From: Serilophus lunatus
Taxonomy: Eukaryota > Chordata > Aves > Passeriformes > Eurylaimidae
Assembly (NCBI GenBank): GCA_013399895.1
Contig: VXBA01003818.1
Coordinates: 631,433 to 695,432 of the forward strand
Reading direction: 5' to 3'
Length of the DNA: 64,000 bases
Positions 1 through 12,500 of the stretch are shown piece after piece. Below the pieces are notes generated by a model. It worked only from the letters and a program-made list of their open reading frames with translations, did not search any database and was not told the origin of the DNA. A program made the position numbers and the translations under genes. Positions within the stretch are counted from its first letter, which is position 1, and every line of letters begins with the position of its first letter.

Positions 1-380
1 CTGGGCTTAAATTCACAGTGACTTTCAGCATTGAAGTCCTGAATGAAAAAGATATTCTCCATTGCAAAGCAAGCTTCGTGGCGACCTGATAACTAACCTC
101 CCTGGAGCCAGAAAGCCACTGCTTCCAGCTGCACGGCGGTGCTGAGCCAGGGCACATACAGCTGCCAGAGCAGCATCACAGACCTGCTGCACGGAAATCC
201 CAACAGACAAGGTGCCTCTGCGGCCATCCATCCCTGTCAGGGACTGTTCCTCTAGCCACCACCTTCCCTCAGAGCCTGACCTCACCATCCCGTGCTCTGA
301 CGGCGTTGGGCTCTCCTCCGCGTACGCCCGGGGTGCTGAGCGGCTGCAGCCACGTGGTCCCTGCCTCCCTGAGCCAACAT
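1..380 (-). other. NPAS2: NPAS2 3' UTR (partial)
   Basis: This lies directly after the TGA at 383-381. No AATAAA or ATTAAA on the minus strand is visible before the window edge, so the polyadenylation site must lie further left. A CACGTG hexamer occurs at about 350-356 but has no obvious role here. No other open frame of note. Confidence 0.7.
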
Positions 381-551
381 TCAGGGCAGCTGCATCTCAG
401 GCAGGTCAGTCAGGTTGCAGGGCTGGCCCTGTGTGTGGTGACTCTGTTGTTGTGGGTGGAGGAAGTAGCTCAGGGGGTTCTGCTGCGAGGTGTGGGGTGG
501 CTGGAAGATGCGCTGTGTTGGACCCCCAGACACCAGCTCAGGACCTTGCAT
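381..551 (-). CDS. NPAS2: NPAS2 coding exon 20 (last), residues 758-813 and stop
   Basis: The acceptor is cctgacag before ATG CAA GGT. The exon is 171 nt with phase-0 entry. It encodes a Gln/His/Pro-rich tail beginning [10 protein letters not shown] and ending PEMQLP then TGA. The frame was set by the phase-0 donor of exon 19. The tail aligns only loosely with mammalian NPAS2. The intron before it (552-1451) holds nothing I recognise. Confidence 0.85.
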   Translation of the reverse strand: MQGPELVSGGPTQRIFQPPHTSQQNPLSYFLHPQQQSHHTQGQPCNLTDLPEMQLP

Positions 552-3500
552 CTGTCAGGAGACACAAAACTGACGGGTCAGACCTGCCCCATCACCCAAC
601 CACTCCCTCTCCTGCTGCAGGGCTGATGCTGAGGCTCGTACCCAGAAGTGTGTGCACCAAGTCCTAGAGGTAACCTTTACCCATTGAGGGTATGGGGTGT
701 GTCCCTTGGGATGCTGCTGCTGCCAGCACACCTAACAATGATGGAGGGTACGGAGGTGAACCAGGACCCATCTGTCCTAACAGCTCACGGAGGGCTCAGC
801 AGGAATGGAGACCCTCAAAAGCTACTTGGATGCAAGGTAAAATCTGCAGGATATGCAGCTTTCATATTCCATTAGACTGTAACTTACCTCTGCCAACTAG
901 GCAGGGCTCAGAGAGTGTGTTACTCATTAATTATTAGTTGCAACAATCTCTCTTTGGCAGTGTCACTAGTTTAGCATGCACTGATGAAAACTGAGTGCTG
1001 AAAAACCAAAATTGCCTTCTCCAGAGATTTGTGTTGTGAAATATGCATTTATTAAAAGAAAGCTATAATGGCAGCTGATAAAAAGTTTGCTCTGCTGAGA
1101 CATAACAGCAGGAGGCATGTCTTAAAAAGAGCTTATCTCTTATCATGCTTCACATCTACAGCATGCTTCCCACCAGAGCTCCTCTGGATGAAAAGCTGTG
1201 TTTGAAAAATGGCATATTTCTTCTGGACACCACATGATAACTGAGTTTATTGGAAAATAATGGCCTTGAGTGTTTGCAGAATCAGCCTGGAAAGGCTGAA
1301 CACTTGGCTACATGCAGATACAATGGGAATCAGGATATGCAAGTGCACCGACCAGATTGTTCAGGCAGGTAAGCCCCTTTCCTTCATCAAAACACAACCA
1401 AACCCAAAGCCATCCCTGTGCCTCCTCAAAAACTTGCTCCTGCTCCAATACCTGAAGGTAGAGACGGTGCTGCTGAACTTGTTGCTGTGGCCACTGGTGG
1501 AGATGAACCGGTGTGTTGGCCTGGTGGGATGGGAAGCTGGTGTGTGGGATCATCAGAGATGGGGAGAAAATGGGCGACGGGGCTGGAGGTCGGACGGTGC
1601 TACAGGTAACTGGTTGTACCTGTACTGGGGGAGGCAAGGTCTGCTGCTCTGCAACGAATCTGCCATGGGGAGCAAAATCAGGTGTGAGAACCCAAACCCA
1701 GACCCACCACCAGAATAGGCACTGAGGAGTCCAGGTGCTGCAGAAACCAGACTGGAGCAGGGCTTGTCAAACCATGCAGACTGTGGTGACAGCAGCTCCC
1801 AGTTTCTCCTCCTCACTAAACATGGACTGGAAATGCAGAAAATTAAGGTTTTTAAAGCTGTACATCTCTTCCATGTTGTGGTAAGGCACTTGATAAGTTG
1901 CAAAAGTTGGAAAATAGGTTGTCTTTTTTTTTCTAAAGCACTTTATTTATCATAAAGTTCTTTATAATTAAAAAATATTCTCACTACTTTTTCTCCTAAC
2001 CAGCTGAACTTTTGTTTCATTTCAGACTGAGACTGTTCATGTTTGCATGATCAGGTACAAGTTTTTCTAAGTCATTTTCAGTGCCACAAAGTGCCCTGCC
2101 AAAACACTGCAGGAAAACAAGGGCCAGCAAAGACTCACTTTCCTTGCTGTCTGCTGGCACTGCTCTGCACGGCCTGGCCACTGCTGTTGGCTGCGGGCAT
2201 CATGGCTTGGATGGACTGATCCAACAGCATCCTGTGGAAGAAGGAAAATAGGATGGTCAGGGAAGGAAGAGGTCCAAGCTCCTGCCAGTCTCTAGAAACA
2301 AATCCCTGAAAATCCTCCATGAATTCAGCAAATCACCACCTTGAAAACAAACTAATGAAATAGGATGCTACTCATTACTTCACATCTCTCCTATGGAGAC
2401 AGACTGAGAGAGTTGGGGTTGTTTGTTCTGGAGAAGCGAAGGCTCCAGGGAGACATTCAATCCCCTTCCACTACCCAAAGGGGCTCCAAGAGAGCTGGAG
2501 AGGGGTTTTTTTGCAAAGGCATCTAGTGAAGGACAAGGTGGGGAATGGCTTTAAACTGACAAAAGGCAGGGTTAGGTTAGATCTTAGGAAGAGATTCTTC
2601 CCTGTGAGAGTAGTGAGGCACTGGGAAGCTGTGGCTGCCCCACCTCTGGCAGTGTTTGAGGCCAGACTGGACACAGCTCTGAGCCATCTGATCTAGTGGA
2701 AAGTGTCCCTGCCCATGGCATAGGGATGGAACTACATGCTCTTTAAGGTCTCTCCCAACCCAAACCTTTCTGCGATTCTACGATTCTAATGGACCTGCAG
2801 AGGTGAGATGAAACTTGCTTAATCTCTCATGTAAGAAATATGTTTTATAGATGACAAGACCTCTAGGGCTTCTTTTATTTTCCTATGTAATATTTTCAAA
2901 CAGCTGATCCTGTAGGCACTGTCTCTCTGAAAGGTGGTTAAACAGTCTGGGACAGTTGTATATGTTTTATACTGTTTCTAGTGTATAAAAATATCTTTGC
3001 CATGGAGAAAAGACAGCTTTGGAGTAAGCAGATACAGGCTTGAGAAAGGCTAGTTTTCCTTGTTTACTCCCTCTAACAGTAGCAGATGTCCAAAGGTTAC
3101 TGAGCTACTTGGAAAATTTATGAAAATACGGAGAGAAAAGGATTTCAGGCCCCTGAGAATACAGCATGATGTGCACAGCATCCCACTTGCCTGCACACTG
3201 GGTTCACCTCTGCAGAGGGAACATCCCTGTGCTCCTGACTGTGGCATTCAGAGATCATTGGCTCCAAGCCCAGCTGCACCTGCCCTTCCCACTGCTCAGG
3301 TACTGCTGCTTTCTGTCACTACCATCAGGATGGTCCTGGCAGGGCTGTGGGTACCTGAGGCTCCTGTCCTGGCTGTAGTCGGACTGTGGTTGCCTTTCAT
3401 TGCTGTCAGTTGGCATCTGTGCAGCCACTGTAATGGAGTGTGTTTGTGAAAACACCATGGGATTGTTGTAGAGGGGCACTGAAATGCTTGCCTGCCCCGG

Positions 3501-6500
3501 CAGACGTGTTTGCTGGCCTTGGCTTCCTCTCATTAGGTGCTGCTGCTGCTGCTGTACCTGAAAGGAAGACATAGATACCCATGTAAGTTTTCAAGCTCCC
3601 TAACAGAAGGCTAAAATAACTGCTTACAGTGTGCAGATAGGAAAAGGAACAATAGAATGTTGTTCCTGAACACAGCAGTAGGAACAGAGTATCTGTTCAG
3701 GACAACCAATCCACTGGCATTTATTATCCCTGCAGGGCAGGTGCTGGCATTGCCAGTGGCAGAGACAGACAATCCCTTGAGAAATCAGAGTAAAAGGGTA
3801 AGGACACAAAATGATTTAGGGGGAGGAGAACTGCTTAAGAGGTGAAGTTTAAATCTGAAGTCCCCAAAGAAAGGATCTCATGTGTCCTTTAAAGCAGCAC
3901 ATTTGGCCTTTTTTGAACAACTCAAGTCTTTCTCAAGGAAAAGCAACTATCTTATAGTGGATTTAGCTCTAGTGATGACAAAATTGTTTTTCAAAGCTGC
4001 CTTCCAAGACTCCTTGGACAGAGGAAAACTAATTTTTTAAAATAATGCCTACTTCACTGTGTTATGAAGCCATAACTCTTGACTGGTTACAGACAGCATC
4101 GTGTTGTAATCACAAACACGGGTGACTGAGAGCCCAGATTTCCCGCTCAGTTCCTCCCCAGGGTCACCAGGAGGGCTCCATCAGTCCCTGGGGTTTCAAC
4201 ACTTTTCGGCTACTTGGTTTTCATTTTTACAGTTGAAGGACACCTTCACTGACGCTCAGCACAAATTCTGTAATGCCAGCTACGCAGTAAAAACAACACA
4301 GAGGGGATGCACAGGACCACGGGGAGGAGGGACACGGTAGACAAGTATTGAAAAGCCGGGGAGGGAAGGGACAAAGACAAGGACGCAGGCAGTGACCTGG
4401 GTGGCCGTGCCACAGGGGTCCCTGAGGAACTGGCGCGGTGATGGCTGGTGGGTGCTGCAGTAGTGCTTTGTCCCCACGAGGCCTGGTTGTTGTGACTTCT
4501 TGGCTGTGGTCTGTCTGGGTGTCCCCTGCGGTTGTGGCCTCCTGGGGCTCGGGTGCTGCACATTGTTAAAGACAACGGGGATCGGCTGCTGCATCAGCAT
4601 CTTTAAGTAAAAGAGGCACGTAAGTTGTTGGTTGTACTGCCTGGGAGAAATAACATTGCAACAACAGCAGCAGCATCTATAAATCCAGGGGGCAAAGTGA
4701 ACCATGAGTAACAGAAAATCATATGTTAGCTTATGTCAAATATTTATTCAGAGTCATGACCGTTCCAGCTCCATTGTGCATGCTGTGTTTTGCAGGAGTG
4801 ACACTGGGGACCCAGGAGCACTAATCAGACAGCAAGCTACCAAGCTTTTTATGCACAGGGGTCTTTGGATTAATTTGGGATTGCTTTTTCTGAAATCATG
4901 AAAATTATTGATTCAATACCTAGCCAGATATTGATGTCACTCATCTCTTGGGAGACACCACTCCCACATCCGAGACCTAATTACCAATTTGCCCCAAGTT
5001 CATTTATGAATGCTTTTGCCATGGACAATTTTGTGACTGATCTGTGTGCTCAAAGGAAAAGCAAATGGTTAGTGAGTTTGGGACGCCCTGGGGCAGCAAG
5101 TACCTGTAGATTGGAGTCCTGCACTAGCTGGAGCTGCTCCTTGATGACGTGCAGCTCTTCTTGTTGTGTCTTGATGTCAGCTTGCAGTATGCGAGTCCTC
5201 TCCTCCAGCTGCTCTTTCAGCTGATGCATCATCCCCAGCTGGGTTGGGAAATGGTACACTGGCTGCAGAAAACAGAGAAAAAGGATCACAAGGTAAGACC
5301 AGTCCTGCTACTCACATTCATAGTAATGCTGGTTCAGGAAAATTACTCCCTTTTCAGCTTTTGCCATAGAAATATGGTGCTGACAAAAAATGACAATTGC
5401 ATATTTAACCAAAGTACCACTGTAGTTCCAGAGCAGGAGCATATCTAGCTCACATTCAGTGCCTCCCTCCAGGTGTTGGTCTGTTAAATTTCTGCACAGA
5501 TGCAGAGTCTATATGTGGGTAATACCCTGATGGTTTTGGACCACTGCATCCAAACCCATGCCATACCTCCTGACTGAGCTTTCAGTTGTGCTGGTAATGG
5601 TATTAGTCAAATGTCAGGCCCAAGTAACACAGCAACCCCACATGAGGATCCATCCTTCACACCTGCTGTGGCCATCTTCAAATTCTGTTTTATAGTCTGA
5701 ACATTTACTACACTGACATCAAAGCTCTGTGAGAACAGACCTTGTTGTTATGATTTATTGCTGACACATTTTTCTTGTGTTTTTTGCTTTTTCTTTTTCT
5801 TGCCTAACTCAAACCTGTCATGACATCCTCTTCCTTCACCAGGGGAATAAAACTTCAGCACTGTATCAGCCTGTAGTTAGCTGCTATAGATTCAGGGAGG
5901 AGCCTTCAGCAGCCTCCAATGCTTTCAACAAGTGTAAAACTTCTATGCTATTTCTTTGAGTGTCCCACCTGCTTTGTCTGCTTCCTGAAGTAAGTGGTTG
6001 CAGTAATCAGGTTGCAGGTAAATCTCAGTAACAGCAACAGAAAGGGCACAGAAACCTTGTCCCCACTCTGGGACCAGCCAGAAAGGAGGTGAGAACAGTG
6101 AACCAGAGCCACCAAGGCTGCCCCACTGACTGGTCACACCAGTGCACTTAACAAAAATAAACCACGTACCATCACAGGGTGCTGGGAGGGGACTGCCAGC
6201 TGAGCCACGGGGTGCTGAGGGAGGTGTTCACCAGGGGCTTGAGGAGTGGCTATGGCCTAGAAATGAAAATTTATCTTACTGTAGGTCCATAGCACCTCTA
6301 GTGCAGAGCTGGTGCTGTACCAGCTCATACCATGGATGAACAAGGTAGAGAATTAGACAACTCCATGTGGAGATCTGAGAATGAGTCTGAAGGGAGAATT
6401 TAAGCTTCTGCATGCACCTGCTAATTACATGTCCTTGTCATCAGCACCCATTTTGGATAAAGATCATTTCATGTGTACAAGCCCCAAGAAAAGTAGGCTG

Positions 6501-9500
6501 GCAGTGTGAAAAGTTATTTAGGCTGGAGGAGCCAACTGAATCCTGAAAGGAGGTGGCAGAAGAGCCTTTAACATCTCTGCACTGGTTCTGCCAGCCAGTG
6601 GTGCTCCCCACAGCCCTGGGAAATCCCAGCACACTCAGAGTGGGGGATCCAGCATCTCTGAGCAAGAGATCAAGGTTTCTTTAACAGCCTCAGAAAGGCT
6701 TTTTCTTGCCAGGACCACTGACCTGAGTGCTTCCGACTGATGCCAGCCGCAGGGCTGCCTTCTCTGCCTGACCCCCTGGCACCGCCGGCCGGGTGGGAGT
6801 GCTGGTGTCTGTGCGTCGCATGGATGACGTGGCTGGAAAAGAGGTTCATTATGATATATCAGACCTGTGCCTGTGTATCCTGGCTAAGCCTGAACTCTGC
6901 ACATTCAGATGAGCAGTGACCCAAAAGGTGCCCTGCGTCCCCAGACTGCCCCTCTGTGGTCCCGCTGGTTCCCAGCCAGGGGTCCCTTCTGATGCTGATC
7001 CCATCTTTCAGTCTGCCCTCCATGGCTGTCTTCAGATGAGATTCTCACTCTCTCCATGGCAAGTATTACAAGAAAGTCCTCTGAGTTGTGTCCTACCCAT
7101 GGCCTCACATGGGCACTGCTGTCACCTTGCTGCCACTCCCAGGGCAGGGGTGGCACTCATGGGAGTTGGAATGAAGCTGCCAGCAAGGCAAGCATCCTTC
7201 TGTGCTCCTTCTGCAGGGATTTAGCATCAGAGACACCCTAATAAAATTATATTACCCCAAAATAAAACTTTTGTCTGTGAGTTCTCAGAGGCTCAGTCAA
7301 CATAGTGAGCCACCTCCTGTCCCCTGAGCCACGGCAAACAACTGTGATCCTCAGCTTGTGACAAATCGGGGGAAAGCTGCTCTCACACTGGCAGTGGGCT
7401 AAGGAGGCGGCACGTGTCCGTGGCTCTGTCGCTGCACCATAACTTGTTATGACATGCTATGTCGGTGCCAGTGTTCCCCTCCCACCCTGCCTCGGTCACT
7501 TCCAGCCGAACCCCAGCCCTCCCTGCCCCACGCCGGGCTGCCCGGGCCGCGCTGGCACCTACACGTGGAGTCGGAGAGGGCGGTGTGCGAGGAGCGCCGG
7601 GAGCTGTGCGATGACAGCGACACTCCCTCCCTGCTGGCGTCCTGGCTGCTGCCGCACTGCCCCACGTCCAGGTAGCTGCTGTGGCTCTGTGGGAACAGAA
7701 GCACGGGCGGGGAGATCGTCAGCAGGAAGGGATGGCACTGGAAGGGACTGGGAGAACAGGCTGGGTGTGCAGCACCGACCCCCGCTCGCTCTGCCCCTCT
7801 GCGTCCACCCTCAAGGCTTCAGGTAGACAGAACTCTCAGAATCAAATCCGAGGCATCTCTGCTTGGGGCGATGCCTGAGACACCCATCTGATGCAGCGAG
7901 CGGCGGCGGACGGGACACACCATGTATCCCACCTGTATCCCAAGCTCCTGCTTGCCACCCTCCAGCTTCCCTGCACACAGAGCTGTGGGCAAAATGAAAT
8001 AAGCTTTTATAGTCAGCTTCTTTCTGCCAGATTTTTTTCAGGAATGTTACAGCTCGTTGTCTGTGGCACACTGTGGGGTGGTGGCAGGGGAAATGAATGA
8101 AGGTGGCAGGAGGGACTGGGTGGGCAATGTTTTTATTCATTGCAGAAATGGAGAGAGATGAGAGATGACTGGGAAGGGACATGGATCAGTGGCATGGGGA
8201 CATCACCTGCAACACCATGCAAACCTACAGCAAATGTCTCCTGAGGGGGACAGATTCTGGGTGATGCTGGGAGCTGCAACCCAGGAAACAGTGGCTCTCA
8301 GCAGGCTGTTCTGAGCAGGAACCAGGCAGCATACTCACAGAGGGGAAAGCCTGAGCTCCCATAAAGCAATGTACGAAGAGCAATGAGGCTAATGGAATGA
8401 TAACTACACAATAATTCACTTGAAATTACTTTGATTGCTGATCTTATCTGTAAACTATCAAGAAGAACTTAAAACTGATTAAAATGATCTTGTTAACTGG
8501 GCAGGTGTGTTGAGGTGCCACACTGATTCAAGCCATAGAAGTTATTGCTCTGTTCACACTTGACGTCATCCATCAATAGAACTGAAATCTAGGATAAGTG
8601 TTTTTCTCTTCACTTCCAATCTTCATCTGAGTATCAGTGACGAGCTGGCACTAGCAAAACAGGTACCCTGTAATATTGCCCTGCACGTGGATCCTTGCTA
8701 AGGGTGACAGGTACAGCAATCTATCCTCCATCTCCAGTTCTGCTTTTCTGCTTTTGAGGTGAGGTGGTTTAACTTGTTGCTTGCATAATGGTCTCAGAGA
8801 GATAACAAGAGCAGAACTGAGCAATACAACTGCTGAATTTGCAGTTATTATGAAATCAGAGAATGCTTTGAGTTGGAAGGGACCTGAAAGATCACCTAAT
8901 TCCAATCCCCCTGCCATGGGCAGGGACACCTTCTACAAGAGCAGGTTGCTCAAAGCTTATCCAGCCTGACCTGAACCAAGCTAGGCAGTTTAGAGCCACA
9001 CAGAAAAATGTGGCATGAGATGGGAATAAAGAAAAAGGAGAAGAACAGATATTTTCCTAAAATTGGTAAGTGATTACTCGGTTTGGTTTAAATACCTTCT
9101 TATCCCATTGTGAAGGGACACGGTACCTTTAAAGAAGAGGATGCCAGTTCAATTGATGACTCTTCAAGGCCAAGATCTCGCCTTCTTTCAGCCCGAACTT
9201 CTGCATAACTAAAAAAACCAAAACCCATTTCAAATCCAGTTTTTCAATCGAGATATTGTTTACTGTATGGAAACTATCCTACTACACAGGCCACTATGGA
9301 GTTTTCATGTTGAGTCTCAAGCTTTGCACAATGCACGCACACACTCAATATACAAGGTGCTTAGAGGAACATCATCACAGAGCCTTGAAATCTGTGAGTA
9401 ATTCCACAGATCAGAAACAACAGAGAAGTGTCCCATCCCACTGTACACAGGACTGCAGAGCCTGTAGGATTAATTGCACTAATCACTCCAAGCACAAAAG

Positions 9501-12500
9501 GAGATGCTCTTTTTCAAATTTTGGCACTGGACATCGTCAGGCAAAATCTGCAGACAAAATGGGTGTCTTTGTTCTCAGTACAGTTTTCCTAATAAAGAAT
9601 TTTCCCATTTTCCATAATTAGGCAGAAAAATGATCCTACATCCTCTGTGCAGGTAAATTGCCAGAACAAGAGTACATTTATTCTCTAACCTGATGATGAC
9701 CAAGAATCAATTTTTTTCCACATCATATGTAGCTCAGTGATCCCTATACCAGTGCCTTGGGGAGGAGGAGATCAGGTCCCACTTTCTGAGGGTACACACA
9801 ATGTGCTGCATCAGAGTTAACACCATGCACTTCACTGGAAGCTCTGAATACAAACTAGCAGATGCCCAGGTGCAATGGAAAGTGCAGGAATCCCTAGGAA
9901 CATTCCTCTAAAAGTATGCATTTGCTTTCCTTATTTTAATTCCTCTTAAATAATAACATATTTACAGTACACAATGTCACATGATTCACCACTGGGATAA
10001 ACCAGAATGTTTTAAAGACTCTCTGAGTGCTTGTTAGATTTAAGAGGCACTGGAAGCAGAAAGAAGAAAGTTCATACACAATAAAGTCAGGCTTTGAAGT
10101 GAAGCTGAATTCCCTAAAGGATGGCAGAAGCAACAAAACTGAGAAGCAATCTCTGTGTAACATTTGCTTCTGTTAACATTTGATTTGTAGTTTATATCAT
10201 AGACTGTAGAGTGACAAAATCAACAGAATTTAGGTTGAAAGAGACCTTAAAGATTATCTAGTTCCAAATCCTGTGCCATGGGCAGGGACACCCTTCCATT
10301 AGACCAGGTGGCTCAGAGCTCCATTCAACCTGGCCTTGAACACTTCCAGGCATGGGGCACCCAAAGCTTCTCTAGGCAACATGTTCCAGTACCTCAACAC
10401 CTTCACTGGGAAGAATTTCTAGGTAATACTTAATCTAAACCTACTCTCTGTCAGTTTAAAGCCATTCCTGTCAGTCCTGTCACTACATGCCCACATACAA
10501 AGTCCCGCTCCAGCTCTATTGTAGCCCCTTTAGGTACTGGAAGAGGCTCAAAGGTCTCCATGGAGCCTTCTCTACTGCAGGCTGAACAGCCCCAGCTTTC
10601 TCAGTCTGTCTTCACAGGACAGATGCTCCAGCCCTCTGATCATCTTCAAGGCCCTCCTCTGACTCACTCCAACAGGTCCATGTATTTCCAATTTATTAGT
10701 GTTTGCTCTTCCAGATGTTTGATAATAAAAGAGGGGGGGACTAGAAAAATATCCTGACAATCAACAAATACAAAGGGAGCAGTAAGTTTACCCAAGTTAA
10801 TAGAGGAAACCAATATGTCGCTACTTTTTCAAGCTCTTCAGTAAATAGAATCTCACTCTTAACACAGTCTTTTTTGAGTGGTAATGAATCAGATTCTCTT
10901 CCAGAAGATGCTTATCACAGAGCATCCCACACATGAACTGCCTTCCAGCACGAGGCTGCAATTCAGCATAAGCAGCTTCCCACTAGGGGGAGATCCTGTG
11001 CTGGATTTGGGGTGAGGAATAAGCCTTGCAAGCCAGAAGCTAACTTATTAAGTCAAAATTATCTAAAACTGATCAAAAGGTTTTGTAGGAGATATATGAT
11101 CCCATTCATGACCATAAAGCCATCTGATTCTCAACAGCTTTAATTCTTTCAATTTCTTTTTTTTATCACTAGGGATAAAAGGGGAATGTAACACACCGGT
11201 AAACTTGGCCAACAGTAGCTTCCAGGCTTTTGGCTGTTGATGAAAAAGAATAATGAAAATACATGTTCCCTGTCGTAATAGTTTTATGGAATCAAATACC
11301 ATCTTAGTGTGTCAGTAGGCACAGCAAATATTTACTTAACCCAAAACAGAACTAGAAAAAGTCATGGCTGAACACTGAGATATACTCTGTGAAGGGTTTG
11401 GTGCTTGCTCCTACCTAACTACCAGGTGAGTGCAAACGATGAACTCGGGCTTGGAGTTCCACTGGTGGTAGGTGATGTAGTAGTGTGTCTGCAGCCATAT
11501 CCACTGCTGGCCTTTGGTCAGGAACCGGTAGTAACAGGACTTTCCTTTTCCAAACTGCATCACTGTTTGAAAAAAAAAGAAAGTAATTTACAGCAAAATG
11601 GGATTTTCTGGGTCCAAGACAATTAGAAGCAATTTTTCTAAGTCATTTTGCCAGCACCTTACTTTGTTCCCCTGCGCAGTAAAATTAAAAGATCCTTTCC
11701 TACAGGTGTGTTGTGCAAATACTCCTTTAATATGTAAGAGAAATCCATAGCTAGTAGGGATGTAGAACATAAATCATCAAATCGATTGTCTGCTGAATGA
11801 TCTGACCCACTTGCAGCACAGTTTGTGTCTGTATCAAACTGCACCCACACATCACCAAAACGACATTGTCTGGTTAAGTAGCTCACGTCTTTCTGAATGG
11901 TCATTTAAGCAAACAGAACTAAAAAGTACTGTACTTAAAAGCAATTAAAATACTCCATTAGTATTCTTATCCCCATGTTTGCTGCTCTCGATACAACTTG
12001 TGTCTACCCCTTTCACAGCCTCCTCTGTGTGCTCAGCTGGGCAACCCGCCTCCCTGACAGCTGTGGTACTCGGGCCTTGCCTTGACAGGGCAGAGAAATC
12101 CTTGGGGAAATGGAGCAGGGAAACCTGACAACCAGAGAAGTCATTTTCTCCATTCTCTACTAGGTCCTTCAGCACCTCATACATGTAAGTGGTCGAGGGT
12201 GTGTGGCAGAGATGGGGGTGGTTTGCAGCTCCGAGATGAAGCAGCTTGTCTTGCTCCACTGCGCCGGAGGGCTGTGGAGTTTCTTGGTCCTTGCACTGCT
12301 CTGCATCTCAGAGTATTGACAGAATTCCACTTGCTCCACTCTCTGAGGTGTTCTTATTTCCTTTTGACAAAACACTCCTTTCAAGCAGGATATGGTTCTT
12401 CAGCATCAGGCTGCACTGCCACAGTACTCAAGCACGGTGCTCCTTGTGCCCTGGCTCACACAGGTCATGCTATTTCTTCTTGCACAAAGATGAACTTCAT

